Shown here: piece by piece, positions 9,791 to 18,814 of the stretch | How the letters are laid out: each line of letters begins with the position of its first letter | How positions within the stretch are numbered: the first letter of the stretch is position 1 | Assembly (NCBI GenBank): GCA_016795505.1 | Contig: JAEUHH010000059.1 | Location: forward strand, 31,719-95,718 | Source of the DNA: Verrucomicrobiales bacterium | GTDB lineage: Bacteria > Verrucomicrobiota > Verrucomicrobiia > Verrucomicrobiales > DEV007 | Length of the DNA: 64,000 nucleotides | Direction: 5' to 3' | The notes under the pieces: model-generated | Seen by the model: only the letters and a program-made list of their open reading frames with translations | Database searches by the model: none | Told to the model about the DNA's origin: nothing | Position numbers and translations under genes: made by a program

Positions 9791-11275
9791 ATGAGACCTG
9801 CCTCCCTGCCCGCCCTTTTCTCCGCCGTCCTGTGCCTCGCCGGGCCGGCAAGTGCCGCGGACTGGCATCACGCCGAGCTGCGACGCTTTCCCGCCGCCGA
9901 GGCCATCCAGGGGGTCGCGGTCGACGAGTCCCACTTCTACGCCATCACCAACCGGGCGATCGGGAAATACCGCAAAGACACCGGCGCGCGCGTCGGCGGC
10001 TGGGAGGACGCCCCCGACGGCCGGCTGCGGCACCTCAATGCCGGCTTCGTCCTCGACGGCAGGCTCTACTGCGCCCACTCGAACTTCCCGGCCCGGCCGG
10101 AGGAGAGTTCCCTGGAGATCTGGGACGCCGCGTCGATGCGCCACCTGGAGTCGCGGCCTTTCGAAAAGCCGCCCGGCTCGCTGACCTGGGTGGACCGGCA
10201 CGGCAGCGGCTGGGTGGCCTGCTTTGCCCACTATGCGAAGACCAGCGACCCCGCCCTGACGCGGGTGGTGAGCTACGACGCGGCCTGGCAGCCGGGCGCG
10301 ACGTGGCGGTTTCCCGACGCGTTGATCCGCCGCTTCGCCGGCAGCAGCGCGTCGGGCGGGAGCTTCGGTCCGGGCGGGCATCTTTTCGTCACCGGCCACG
10401 ACGCCCGCGAGCTCTACGTGCTCGACCTGCCCGAGGGCGGCGGGGAGGCGGTCTGGCGGGACACCATCGCCATCAGCGCCGCCGGGCAGGCCTTTGCCTG
10501 GGACCGCTCGCCGGGCGGCGAGGGCACGCTCTATGCCATCCAGCGGAAAACCCGCGAAGTGATCGTCTCGCGGGTGGTGGCGGATGGGTTCACGTCCCTG
10601 TTCGATGGGAAGACCTTCACCGGATGGGAGCACGGCGGCAACTGGACCATCGAGGACGGCGCCTTTTACCGGAAGGCGGCGGGCGGGTCGCTGACCTACA
10701 CCACGCGGACCGTGCCCGACGACTTCGAGCTGCGCTTCGAGTGGAAAGTGTCCCAGGGCTGCAACAGCGGCGTCTATTACCGGCCCGCCCAGTATGAGTA
10801 TCAGGTGCTGGACAATGTCCACAGCCCCTATGGCGAGAATCCGCGTCAGGCAGCCGCCTCGCTCTTCTTCTGCATGGCGCCGTCGCGCGACGCGACGCGG
10901 CCCCACGGCGAATGGAACGAAGGCCGCGTGATCGGCAAGGGCACGGTGATCGAGCACTGGCTCAACGGCGAGCGCGTCCTTTCCTTCGACTACACCGATC
11001 CCCGCTGGACCGCGGAGGTCGCGCTACTGCGCCTCCGCGGTGCCGACCTGGCCGCGCGGGGTGGGAAACTCTGGCTTCAGGATCACGGGGCCGACGTGTG
11101 GTTCCGCGACCTGCGCTGGCGCGAGATCCCCGCCGACGAGGTCATCGTGGCCGATCCCGATTTCAAGCCGATGCCCATCCCGCCGGCGGCGCTGGAAAAG
11201 GAAAACGAACGCGTCCGCAAGATGCGCGAGGCGGCGGCCGCCAAAGCCGGGGGCAAGAGCCAGGCCAAACCCTGA
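9791..11275 (+). CDS. secreted protein with N-terminal propeller-like region and C-terminal DUF1080 domain
   Basis: The ATG at 9791 follows the DUF1501 stop by 2 nt, indicating one operon; the frame is open upstream inside DUF1501, but this ATG begins a clear signal peptide (residues 1-22, ending ASA). Residues 25-265 contain repeated short beta-type segments (AIQGVAVDESHFYAI, FVLDGRLYCAHSN, LFVTGHDARELYVLDL) resembling a propeller. DUF1080 (3-keto-disaccharide hydrolase-like, jelly-roll) starts at SLFDGKTFTGWEHGG and includes WKVSQGCNSGVYYR and GEWNEGRVIGKG. DUF1080 proteins act on plant or algal glycans. The fusion suggests binding and cleavage of a carbohydrate outside the cytoplasm. A basic Lys/Ala tail ends it. 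Confidence 0.85.
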   Translation: MRPASLPALFSAVLCLAGPASAADWHHAELRRFPAAEAIQGVAVDESHFYAITNRAIGKYRKDTGARVGGWEDAPDGRLRHLNAGFVLDGRLYCAHSNFPARPEESSLEIWDAASMRHLESRPFEKPPGSLTWVDRHGSGWVACFAHYAKTSDPALTRVVSYDAAWQPGATWRFPDALIRRFAGSSASGGSFGPGGHLFVTGHDARELYVLDLPEGGGEAVWRDTIAISAAGQAFAWDRSPGGEGTLYAIQRKTREVIVSRVVADGFTSLFDGKTFTGWEHGGNWTIEDGAFYRKAAGGSLTYTTRTVPDDFELRFEWKVSQGCNSGVYYRPAQYEYQVLDNVHSPYGENPRQAAASLFFCMAPSRDATRPHGEWNEGRVIGKGTVIEHWLNGERVLSFDYTDPRWTAEVALLRLRGADLAARGGKLWLQDHGADVWFRDLRWREIPADEVIVADPDFKPMPIPPAALEKENERVRKMREAAAAKAGGKSQAKP

Positions 11276-11314
11276 TCCCGCGCTTTGTAGACCGGGCGAC
11301 GCATTCGGTCGGGG

Positions 11315-11349
11315 CTTGAAAATCACCAACCAGACTTTCGATTTTCAAG
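11315..11349. terminator. inverted repeat between convergent genes, possible bidirectional terminator
   Basis: Perfect 10-bp arms CTTGAAAATC and GATTTTCAAG flank a 15-nt loop. It lies between the convergent DUF1080 gene and tyrS. There is no strong T tract, so a terminator role is inferred only from position and symmetry; an operator is the alternative. Confidence 0.4.
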
Positions 11350-11423
11350 GAACCCGCCTCCCCATGGCGCCAACGAGGGACGCGTCCGGCGCTCTCCTGT
11401 TTCGGTCGATCGCCTGACCAGGC

Positions 11424-12602
11424 TCACCCGATCCGCACCGCGCGCTTCTTGTTCAGCTTGAGCACCTGCCCGGCGGTCCAGGCGGGCTCGGCCTTGGGAT
11501 CGGCCAGCTTGTCGCCCTCGAGCTGCACGCTGCCCTGCTGGATGAGGCGGCGGGCATCGGAGCCGGTGAGGGGCTCGCCGAGCGCCTCAAAGGCCGCCAG
11601 CACGACGCCGAGCACATCGCGACGCTCCCCGATGGAGAAGACCGGCAGCTCGACCGCGGAGATGTCGCGGCGGCTGAACAGCGCCTCCCAGTTTTCGCGG
11701 GCCTGCCGGCCGGCCTCGGGGCTGTGGTAGCGGGCGGTGATCTTTTCGGCGAGCGCCTTCTTCGACTCCATCGGATGGCGCGCCGGATCGAGATCCTCGC
11801 CGAGCAAGAGCAGGTAGTAGCGGGCCATCAGCTCGTCGGAAATGCTCATCAGCTTGCCGAACATCTCGCCGGCGGGCTCGCTGACGCCGACGTAGTTGTT
11901 CAGGCTCTTGCTCATCTTCTGCACGCCGTCGAGACCCTCCAGGATCGGCACGCACATGACGACCTGGGGCTCCTGGCCCTCGGCTTTCTGCATGTCGCGG
12001 CCTACCAGGATGTTGAACAACTGGTCGGTGCCGCCCAGCTCGACGTCGGCGCGCACCATGACGGAGTCCCAGCCCTGCACGAGGGGGTACTGGATCTCGT
12101 GGAGCCGCACTTCCTGGTCATGGGCGAGACGGTTGCGGAAGTCCTCGCGCTGGAGCATCTGCTGCAGGGTGACGCGGGCATTGAGCTGGATCACCTCGGC
12201 AAAGGTCATGCGGTTGAACCACTCGCCGTTGAAGACGATCTCGGTGCGGTCCTTGTCGAGGATCTTGAAGGCCTGGTCGGTGTAGGTCTTCGCGTTGGCC
12301 AGCACCTCGTCGCGGGTGAGTTGGGGACGGGTCTTGGATCGGCCGCTGGGGTCGCCGATCATGGCGGTGAAGTCACCGATGATGAGCACGGCCTGGTGGC
12401 CCAGCTCCTGGAACTGGCGCAGCTTTTCCAAGGCGACGCTGTGGCCGAGGTGCAGATCGGGCGAGGTGGGATCGACGCCGAGCTTGGCGCGGAGCGGGCG
12501 GCCGCTCTCCAGTTTGGCCAGCAGGTCCTTTTCACTGATCACCTGGGCGGTGCCTCGGGTGAGCAGTTCGAGCTGGTCGCGGGCGGAAAGCGGGGAAGTC
12601 AT
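11424..12602 (-). CDS. tyrS: tyrosyl-tRNA synthetase
   Basis: The 392-residue protein charges tRNA-Tyr with tyrosine in the cytoplasm. It has the class I HIGH-type motif HLGHS at residues 51-55 and KMSKS at 229-233. The C-terminal S4 RNA-binding domain spans about 330-392 (DARRLIQQGSVQLEG). The frame is open far upstream, but the ATG at 12602 gives the normal N-terminus. Length and motif spacing fit the bacterial TyrRS subgroup in which the first motif lies about 50 residues in. It stands alone between convergent DUF1080 and the sulfatase; no T-box is visible upstream. Confidence 0.95.
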   Translation of the reverse strand: MTSPLSARDQLELLTRGTAQVISEKDLLAKLESGRPLRAKLGVDPTSPDLHLGHSVALEKLRQFQELGHQAVLIIGDFTAMIGDPSGRSKTRPQLTRDEVLANAKTYTDQAFKILDKDRTEIVFNGEWFNRMTFAEVIQLNARVTLQQMLQREDFRNRLAHDQEVRLHEIQYPLVQGWDSVMVRADVELGGTDQLFNILVGRDMQKAEGQEPQVVMCVPILEGLDGVQKMSKSLNNYVGVSEPAGEMFGKLMSISDELMARYYLLLLGEDLDPARHPMESKKALAEKITARYHSPEAGRQARENWEALFSRRDISAVELPVFSIGERRDVLGVVLAAFEALGEPLTGSDARRLIQQGSVQLEGDKLADPKAEPAWTAGQVLKLNKKRAVRIG

Positions 12603-12763
12603 GGGGGGAAAATGGGGAAAGCCGGAAAAAACGCCGCATCTCCCCGCCGCGCAACCGGGAATGGCCGCCGTGATCTTTCTGCCCGTCGCCGGCTCCAGAG
12701 GATCTGGCCGGGTCACCGGCGGGAATCCACCGGTCAGACGGCTTACCCTGGTGGACACGTCCC

Positions 12764-14125
12764 TCAGCGCATCGGCACCATTTCCCGCTCCCAGAGCAGC
12801 AGGGCGCGCTGCAGCCGGGCGTAGTCCCCGGGCCGGGTGCCGGTGAGGCTTTTCGTTTCGCCGGGATCGGCGGCGAGATCGTAGAGCCACTCCTCCACCC
12901 GGTCGCCATCGGCCCGGCGGATGAGTTTCAGATGGCCATCGCGGGCCGCCCACCAGGTCACCGCCTCGCGCCGGTAGCGCCAGTAGAGGGTGCGCGGGAT
13001 TTCCGGCGCGCCATCGACGACCCGCTGCAGGATGTCGATGCCGTCGAGTGGCTTGCCATCGGGGACCGCGGCTCCGGCCACGCGCACCAGGCTGGTGGTG
13101 AGATCCATCAGGGTGCCGACTTGGTGCGACACGGTGCCCGGCTCGATCGTGCCGGGCCAGCGGACCAGGCAGGGCACGCGGATGCCGCCTTCGTAGAGGG
13201 TGCCCTTGTAGTCGCGCCACGGGGCATTGCGGCCGGGCAGTTGCGCGCCATTGTCGCTGGCGAAGATGACGAGGGTCCTCCCCGCCTGACCGTTTTTCTC
13301 CAGAGCATCGAGCACCGCGCCGACTGCGGCATCGAGATCCTCCAGCATGGCGACATAGCTCTGCCGCGTGCCGGTGTTCCATTCCTCCTTGGTCGGCAGC
13401 CGGCCGAGGTCATCCCCGGGTGCCTGAAAGGGGAAATGGGGCGAGGCGTGGGGCAGGTAGAGGAAAAACGGCTTGCCGGGTTCGCGAGCCCGCTCGTTGA
13501 GGAAGGCGACCGCATCGTCGGTGATCAGGTGCGTCAGATAGCCCTCGCGCGTCACCGGTTCCCGGCCCTGGAGATAGACCGGCAGGTCCGACTGCTCGAC
13601 ATGACGAAAATACTCGACATTCCCCCCGAGAAAGCCGGTGAAAGCGTCGAATCCCTGGTCGAGGGGGTGGAATTTCGGCTCGTAGCCGAGGTGCCATTTG
13701 CCAAAGACGGCATTCACGTAGCCCGCGGCCTTCAATGCCGGAGCCAGCACGGCCAGCCGGGGCGGCAGCCCGAGTTCGCGGCGACCGGCCAGGGCGATGG
13801 CGTCGTCGTAGCGGCCGACATTGCCGGTGCCGATGGCGCACTCCATGCCACCGACCCGCTGGGGATAGCGACCGGTGAGGATGGAGGTGCGCGACGGCGT
13901 GCATTCCGGTCCCATGGAGTAGCATTGGGTGAATTTCACCCCCTCGGCCGCGAGCTGATCGAGCCGGGGCGTCTTGGCATCCGGCACGCCGTAGGGACCC
14001 GTGTCGCCATGGCCGAGATCGTCGGCCAGGATGAAGACGATGTTCGGCTTTTCCTGGGCGCACAGAGGAGAGATTCCCCAGATGAGGCAAACGGACCAGG
14101 CGGAAAGGAGCAGCCATCGAGTCAT
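12764..14125 (-). CDS. secreted sulfatase (S1 family)
   Basis: The 453-residue protein has a signal peptide (to about residue 23), metal-binding Asp-Asp at ILADDLG (residues 35-36) and the formylglycine site C-T-P-S-R at 75-79, in which the Cys is oxidised to formylglycine. HLGY and FASDNGAQLPG supply further active-site residues. It hydrolyses sulfate esters, most likely on a polysaccharide. The ATG at 14125 is chosen because the frame's earlier start lacks a signal peptide. A 144-bp stretch of its 5' part is almost identical to the truncated copy at 16436-16705. Confidence 0.93.
   Translation of the reverse strand: MTRWLLLSAWSVCLIWGISPLCAQEKPNIVFILADDLGHGDTGPYGVPDAKTPRLDQLAAEGVKFTQCYSMGPECTPSRTSILTGRYPQRVGGMECAIGTGNVGRYDDAIALAGRRELGLPPRLAVLAPALKAAGYVNAVFGKWHLGYEPKFHPLDQGFDAFTGFLGGNVEYFRHVEQSDLPVYLQGREPVTREGYLTHLITDDAVAFLNERAREPGKPFFLYLPHASPHFPFQAPGDDLGRLPTKEEWNTGTRQSYVAMLEDLDAAVGAVLDALEKNGQAGRTLVIFASDNGAQLPGRNAPWRDYKGTLYEGGIRVPCLVRWPGTIEPGTVSHQVGTLMDLTTSLVRVAGAAVPDGKPLDGIDILQRVVDGAPEIPRTLYWRYRREAVTWWAARDGHLKLIRRADGDRVEEWLYDLAADPGETKSLTGTRPGDYARLQRALLLWEREMVPMR
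13905..14048 (-). repeat. 144-bp direct repeat, copy 1 (inside the complete sulfatase)
   Basis: This segment, encoding roughly [11 protein letters not shown] through QCYSMGPE, matches 16479-16622 without gaps and with three mismatches. The signal-peptide sequences on the 5' side and everything on the 3' side are unrelated, so identity is confined to this block. Confidence 0.9.
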
Positions 14126-14463
14126 GATCAGGTTGATACCCGATTTCGCCGGGCTTGGCAATGGGCGGTCCCGGTGGCGTCTCGGGTGCCTCCGGCTCGC
14201 CCCGATCGCTGAGCCCCCGGCCAGCGAGGGGAAAGGCGGGAGCGCCTTCCTGAGCGGGTGGCCGACTGGCCGGCCCGGCGATGGGGTGGCCTGGGATGGG
14301 AACCGGCAGGGTCACTAGCACAATGGCCTCGTCGTGGCCGCGGATGCCTTCGTTCACTCCATCGGCGGCGGGCCGGTCATCGACCGCGGCCGGTTCTCGT
14401 GGAAAGGGATCGCACACTACCGCTTCCCTCCCGAGGCGGGTGCTTCGGTTTAAGGACAGGGAA
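14126..14463. other. intergenic stretch with a short unexplained open segment
   Basis: About 340 bp separate the sulfatase from the hsdR relic. A plus-strand frame from 14322 to the TAA at 14451-14453 reads NGLVVAADAFVHSIGGGP and then DRGRFSWKGIAHYRF. It has protein-like composition but no start codon, because a stop precedes it. It may be the tail of a lost gene. I recognise no family and see no promoter. Confidence 0.35.
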
Positions 14464-14682
14464 TCATTGGGGAAGCGGCATTTCCCTGGCTCTATAAATG
14501 GCCGGTTTCAGCCGCCGGATCGCCTCGCGCTCTTCCTCCTTCTCCCGCTGGGAGAAGGCCGAGATGAGGGTGCCTTTGGCATATTCACCGGGCGCGAGCT
14601 GCGGCCCTTGCCCGACCGCAAAGCCCAGCCCCCCGAACCATTCGAGGGCGGCGTCTTCGACGATGGATTCGGTCAAGGACAT
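14464..14682 (-). pseudogene. relic of type I restriction endonuclease subunit R (hsdR), N-terminal fragment
   Basis: The fragment begins MSLTESIVEDAALEWF and continues with GLGFAVGQGPQLAPGE. This is the characteristic start of one HsdR subfamily, whose intact proteins run to about 1000 residues. After GEYAKG the match is interrupted by LISAFSQREKEEE, a translation of a common palindromic intergenic repeat (CTTCTCCCGCTGGGAGAAGG at 14539-14558). HsdR-like sequence then resumes as REAIRRLKPAIYRAREMPL and stops. Only about 72 residues remain and no hsdM or hsdS is nearby. It lies just downstream of, and on the same strand as, the DUF262 gene, so both may come from one lost defence island. Confidence 0.75.
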
Positions 14683-14709
14683 GACATTTCACCGAGTGGC
14701 CTGCCCGGC

Positions 14710-16422
14710 TCAGAACGTTAGTGCCCAAATAGCCTTGGCCACTTTTGCCATATCCGCCTGTCGCTTTGCAATTGTCTCCTCGGTCCAGTCGGTGAATTGG
14801 TTCAATTCCTTTGATGTTCGATACTGCGATTTCGCATACACCGTCTGCTTTTGGGCGAAAGCAGCGTTGCCCGCTTGCTGCCCATTCAAGCCACGCTCCA
14901 ATAACGAGTAGTTCCCGACTCGCTCGTAGCTGCGTTCGTGAGCTTCGGCGGTGAAATGTTCCCAGCCGACTTCGCCGGGATTCTCCGGCAGGATGTGCTC
15001 AACAGTAGCGGTCATTCCTTCGTCGGTGATGTCGGCCCCGCTCAGTTGCTTTTCAATCTTCGCCAGGATGTAGCGAAGACGTTTGCCTGACGTGCTGCGA
15101 TTCCGGAGTCTCAGGGCGGCGAAATCCGACTCAAATTCTTCGTCTGGAATGTATATCGGCCGCAAAGACTGACGAACTGCTGCGAGACTTTTGGAGGTGC
15201 CGCGGCGAATCTCCAACGCTGCGCGATTGTAAATCTCCTCCAAGAGATGCGTGCTTCGTCTGCTGACCCCATTGAACCTCACAGACAGCACGGCACAGTA
15301 GCGGAGGATCTCCACCACATCCGGCGGTGAGCTGAACGCGTCTTTCGCAGCAAGCACCAACGGCGTAAATTGCGAAACGTTGAACAGATTCAGCACACGC
15401 ACTTGTTCCTTCGCACCTTGGTAATCCAACCAGAATTGACTGGAGTAATCGTTCAAACCCTCGAACCACGCAGCGTCTTCCTCCAGTCGATCAAGTAAGT
15501 TAAAGACGTGATCCAGCGTGGTAATATCCCTCTTGATAGTCTTGAAAAGTTGCTTCTGCCGGACATATTCGCGATCCGAGTTCAGGTGATGCCTGAGGAA
15601 CTCGGGAAAGCGGGCGATCCCGACGCGAGCAGTGATCCGCGCCCACTGGCGTAGCACCGGCTCCATCTGGGACTTGCTGAGGCGATCCGCCAGTGACAGC
15701 AGGTAGTTCTTGAGCAGATCGGTTTCCGTCAATTCCAGGCCCCGCGCATTCAGCGTCTCAAACACCGTGTAGGCGCTCAATTGGTCCTGCACGCGCACAC
15801 TGATGAACACCAGACGCTCCGTGACAATCTCGCTCACAAACGCAGCAACCTCCTCACCCTTCTTCTTCGCCGAAAACTTGTCCTGAATCTTGCCCTTGAA
15901 AAACTGAAAGCACTGCCAAAGCAGACGCTCAGAGTCCCGCAAGCCGCGCACACCGCCCTGAGGTGCCTTGCGCTGCGCGAGGTTCAATTGGAAAAAGTCA
16001 TCGTCGTTGGCGTTGAGCTTTAACTTTGGGGTAATTCGCAAGCTCGCTGGGTCTTTTGCTCCGAGGTAGCTGCTTTCCAGCAGATTGGCGCGCTCACTGT
16101 TGGCCGCCGCATCCACGCCAGCAGCGGCAAGGCCGTAGAGATAATCGACGCTAGCGAGAATCAGGATGCTCAGGGTGGCCATACGCTGTTGGCCGTCAAT
16201 CACGCGGAATTGTTTTCGCTCCCCACTTTCGAGCACGATGGCACCCATGTAATGGTCTTCGCGATTGGCTTCAACGGTGGCGAGATCTTCCCATAGATCC
16301 TCCCAATGCTCCTGCTTCCATGAATAATCGCGCTGGTAAGGGGGCACGCTGTAGCTCTTCCCGTTGCTTAGAATCTCTTTAAGGTCTTCGGTGTCCGTGT
16401 TCAGTAGTGTGCTGCGGGCCAT
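14710..16422 (-). CDS. DUF262 and DUF1524 domain protein (GmrSD-like putative nuclease)
   Basis: The 570-residue protein joins an N-terminal DUF262 (ParB/Srx-like) domain, with VPPYQRDYSW at about residues 26-35 and the signature IDGQQRMATL near 73-82, to a C-terminal DUF1524 His-Me nuclease domain with TVEHILPENPGE near residue 473. GmrS and GmrD fusions cut DNA with modified cytosines using NTPs; related single-chain proteins are anti-phage factors. Target modification cannot be read here. Its GC content is clearly lower than that of neighbouring genes, it sits next to an hsdR relic, and it lies where a second sulfatase gene is broken. All three suggest horizontal acquisition. It is probably read through from the gmd-fcl promoter. 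Confidence 0.88.
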   Translation of the reverse strand: MARSTLLNTDTEDLKEILSNGKSYSVPPYQRDYSWKQEHWEDLWEDLATVEANREDHYMGAIVLESGERKQFRVIDGQQRMATLSILILASVDYLYGLAAAGVDAAANSERANLLESSYLGAKDPASLRITPKLKLNANDDDFFQLNLAQRKAPQGGVRGLRDSERLLWQCFQFFKGKIQDKFSAKKKGEEVAAFVSEIVTERLVFISVRVQDQLSAYTVFETLNARGLELTETDLLKNYLLSLADRLSKSQMEPVLRQWARITARVGIARFPEFLRHHLNSDREYVRQKQLFKTIKRDITTLDHVFNLLDRLEEDAAWFEGLNDYSSQFWLDYQGAKEQVRVLNLFNVSQFTPLVLAAKDAFSSPPDVVEILRYCAVLSVRFNGVSRRSTHLLEEIYNRAALEIRRGTSKSLAAVRQSLRPIYIPDEEFESDFAALRLRNRSTSGKRLRYILAKIEKQLSGADITDEGMTATVEHILPENPGEVGWEHFTAEAHERSYERVGNYSLLERGLNGQQAGNAAFAQKQTVYAKSQYRTSKELNQFTDWTEETIAKRQADMAKVAKAIWALTF

Positions 16423-16435
16423 AGTGATGTGAAAT

Positions 16436-16705
16436 TTACTCGGTTGCGGAAGAAATGACAGCCTTTGTCACGCTCAACTCCGGTCCCATGGAGTAGCATT
16501 GGGTGAATTTCACCCCCTCGGCCGCGAGCTGATCGAGCCGGGGCGTTTTGGCATCCGGCACGCCGTAGGGACCCGTGTCGCCATAGCCGAGATCGTCAGC
16601 CAGGATGAAGACGATGTTCGGCGGCAGGTCGTCGGCGGAAACCAAGCCGGCGGCGAGACAAAAGCAGCCGGCAAGCAGGGCAGCTATCGAATGGGAAATC
16701 GACAT
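16436..16705 (-). pseudogene. truncated sulfatase (N-terminal 76 residues only)
   Basis: An 89-codon frame encodes a signal peptide (residues 1-24) and the sulfatase N-terminus including [19 protein letters not shown], then QCYSMGPE. Homology ends exactly one residue before the formylglycine Cys. It continues as unrelated [13 protein letters not shown] into the upstream region of the DUF262 gene. Without the catalytic Cys and the rest of the fold it cannot be an active sulfatase. Its start is 4 nt downstream of the fcl stop, so the intact gene was probably the third gene of a gmd-fcl-sulfatase operon. Confidence 0.9.
16479..16622 (-). repeat. 144-bp direct repeat, copy 2 (inside the truncated sulfatase)
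   Basis: Partner of 13905-14048, offset by 2574 bp with no gaps and three mismatches. The two copies bracket the DUF262 gene and the hsdR relic, and could recombine to delete them. Confidence 0.9.
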
Positions 16706-16709
16706 GCCG

Positions 16710-17663
16710 TCAGCGTACCGGACCGCGCGCGGCATTACCAGCATATTCCCGGCACACGGCAGCGAGACCCTCGTCCAAGCCGATGCGCGGCTCCCATCCC
16801 ATCGCCCGGAGCCGGGAGGAATCGAGCGCTTTCCGCGGGGTGCCGTCCGGTCGGGACGGATCGGTGAGAAGGCGACCCCGGTAGCCGAGATGGGCGGCGA
16901 TCCGGCGGGCGAGATCGAGGATGCTGACCTCCTCGCCGGATCCAGCATTGACCCAATCGGGCGGGTCGGCGAGATCCAGCAGATGGAGGCAGGCGGCGGC
17001 GAGGTCGGCGGCGTGGAGAAACTCCCGCAGCGGCGTGCCCGTGCCCCAGATGACGACCTCGGGGGCGCCGCTCTCGCGAGCCTCATGGATGCGGCGGATC
17101 AGCCCCGGGATGACGTGGGATTGCTCGGGATGGTAGTTGTCGCCCGGACCGTAGAGATTGGTCGGCATGATGGCGTGGTAGAGCAGGCCGTGCTGACGGC
17201 GCATCGCCTGGCAGAGCTTGAGGCCGGCGATCTTGGCGATGGCGTAGCCTTCATTGGTCGGCTCGAGTGGTCCGCTGAGCAGGGCCTCCTCGCGGATGGG
17301 CTGAGGGGCTTCGCGCGGGTAAATGCACGAGCTGCCGAGGTACAACAGCCGCGTCACGCCGGCCTCGCGGGCCGCCGGGATCACATGGGTGGCGATGGCG
17401 AGGTTTTCCTGGAGGAACTCGACCGGCCGGGTGCGGTTCGCCTCGATCCCGCCGACCCGTGCCGCCGCGAGGACGATCTGGTCCGGCTTTTCGCGGAGCA
17501 GAAAGGCGCGCGTCGCGGCCTGGTCGGTGAGATCGACGACCTCCCGGCCCGCGAGCAGCAGTTCCCGGTCGCCACGGGCCGCCACCGCGCGGACGATGGC
17601 GCTGCCGACCAGACCGCGATGGCCGGCCACCCAGAGACGGGGTCGCTTTTCCGTCGTGCTCAT
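16710..17663 (-). CDS. fcl: GDP-L-fucose synthase
   Basis: The 317-residue short-chain dehydrogenase epimerises and reduces GDP-4-keto-6-deoxymannose to GDP-L-fucose with NADPH. Visible are the Rossmann motif [10 protein letters not shown] near the N-terminus, RVGGIEAN, the catalytic region [13 protein letters not shown] and the YxxxK motif in [12 protein letters not shown], then [12 protein letters not shown], which is specific to the family. The ATG shares bases with the gmd stop codon (TGATG), so it is translationally coupled to gmd. The pair supplies activated fucose for a surface polysaccharide or O-antigen. Confidence 0.95.
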   Translation of the reverse strand: MSTTEKRPRLWVAGHRGLVGSAIVRAVAARGDRELLLAGREVVDLTDQAATRAFLLREKPDQIVLAAARVGGIEANRTRPVEFLQENLAIATHVIPAAREAGVTRLLYLGSSCIYPREAPQPIREEALLSGPLEPTNEGYAIAKIAGLKLCQAMRRQHGLLYHAIMPTNLYGPGDNYHPEQSHVIPGLIRRIHEARESGAPEVVIWGTGTPLREFLHAADLAAACLHLLDLADPPDWVNAGSGEEVSILDLARRIAAHLGYRGRLLTDPSRPDGTPRKALDSSRLRAMGWEPRIGLDEGLAAVCREYAGNAARGPVR

Positions 17664-18691
17664 CAGCCGTAGGCGTTCAGCAAATGGCCGCCGCCCTGCT
17701 TTTCTTGTTCCGCGAGGGCCAGATCGGCATCGATCATCAGCCCGACGAGGTCGGTGAAGGCTGTCCGCGCCCGCCAGCCGAAAGCCTGCGCGGCCAGCGA
17801 CGCGTCGCCAACCAGCAGATCGACCTCCAGCGGTCGGCAATAGGCCGGGTCGAGCTCTAAATGCGCCTGCCAATCGAGATCGAGCCGGGAAAACGCCGCC
17901 TCGCAGAAATCCCGCACGCTGCGCGTCTCGCCCGTGGCGATGACGTAGTCGCCGGGCTGGTCCTGTTGCAGCATCAGCCACATCGCCTCGACGTATTCCT
18001 TCGCATAGCCCCAGTCGCGGCGGGCGTCCAGGTTGCCCAGATACAGTTTGTCCTGCAGGCCCAGTCTGATCCGGGTGGCGGCGCGGGTGATCTTCCGCGT
18101 CACGAAGGTCTCGCCGCGCCGGGGCGACTCGTGATTGAACAGGATGCCATTGCTGGCGTGGATCCCATAGGCATCGCGATAGGTCACCGTGGTCCAGTAG
18201 GCGAAGACCTTGGCGCAGCCGTAGGGCGAGCGCGGGCGGAATGGCGTCGTCTCCCGCTGCGGGGTCTCGGCGACGGCACCATACATTTCCGACGACGACG
18301 CCTGGTAAAAGCGCGTCTCCCCGGTCAGGCCGGCCTGGCGGATCGCCTCCAGCAGATGGAGGGTGCCAAGGGCTCCCGAGTCCGCCGTGGTCACCGGGAT
18401 GTCAAAGGACACCCGCACGTGGCTCTGGGCGGCGAGGTGGTAGATTTCCGCCGGTCTCAGTTCCCGCAGCAGGCCGACGAGGCCCAGCGGGTCATTCAGA
18501 TCCCCGTAGTGGAGGAAAAGCCGGCGCGCCGGATCGTGCGGATCGCGATAGAGGTGGTCGATGCGCGACGTGTTGAACGTCGAGGCCCGCCGGATCAGGC
18601 CATGCACCTCGTAGCCCTTCTCCAGCAACAACTCGGCCAGATAGGAGCCATCCTGACCGGTGATGCCGGTGATGAACGCGCGTTTGGTCAT
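17663..18691 (-). CDS. gmd: GDP-mannose 4,6-dehydratase
   Basis: The 342-residue enzyme converts GDP-D-mannose to GDP-4-keto-6-deoxymannose, the step before fcl. The N-terminus [17 protein letters not shown] is the NADP-binding motif. [17 protein letters not shown], the catalytic [19 protein letters not shown] (YxxxK) and [17 protein letters not shown] are family hallmarks. It is the first gene of the gmd-fcl pair. The 123-bp gap to the divergent maf gene should contain the promoters, though I see no clear boxes. Confidence 0.96.
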   Translation of the reverse strand: MTKRAFITGITGQDGSYLAELLLEKGYEVHGLIRRASTFNTSRIDHLYRDPHDPARRLFLHYGDLNDPLGLVGLLRELRPAEIYHLAAQSHVRVSFDIPVTTADSGALGTLHLLEAIRQAGLTGETRFYQASSSEMYGAVAETPQRETTPFRPRSPYGCAKVFAYWTTVTYRDAYGIHASNGILFNHESPRRGETFVTRKITRAATRIRLGLQDKLYLGNLDARRDWGYAKEYVEAMWLMLQQDQPGDYVIATGETRSVRDFCEAAFSRLDLDWQAHLELDPAYCRPLEVDLLVGDASLAAQAFGWRARTAFTDLVGLMIDADLALAEQEKQGGGHLLNAYG

Positions 18692-18814
18692 AAGCCGCCG
18701 CCGGGCGGGAAAAAGGAATCGCACGGTAAGGCCGCCACCATCGCCTGACAAGCCCGCGCGGGCCGGTGAATCCCCGTTGCGCAAGCCGCCCGGCGCCCCG
18801 ACGATGCGCCAGCC

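Noticed and set aside
12931..14212. 426-codon plus-strand frame opposite the sulfatase
   Set aside because: Antisense to a sulfatase with complete active-site motifs.
14281..14721. 146-codon plus-strand frame opposite the hsdR relic
   Set aside because: The minus strand carries recognisable HsdR sequence; the plus frame has no family pattern.
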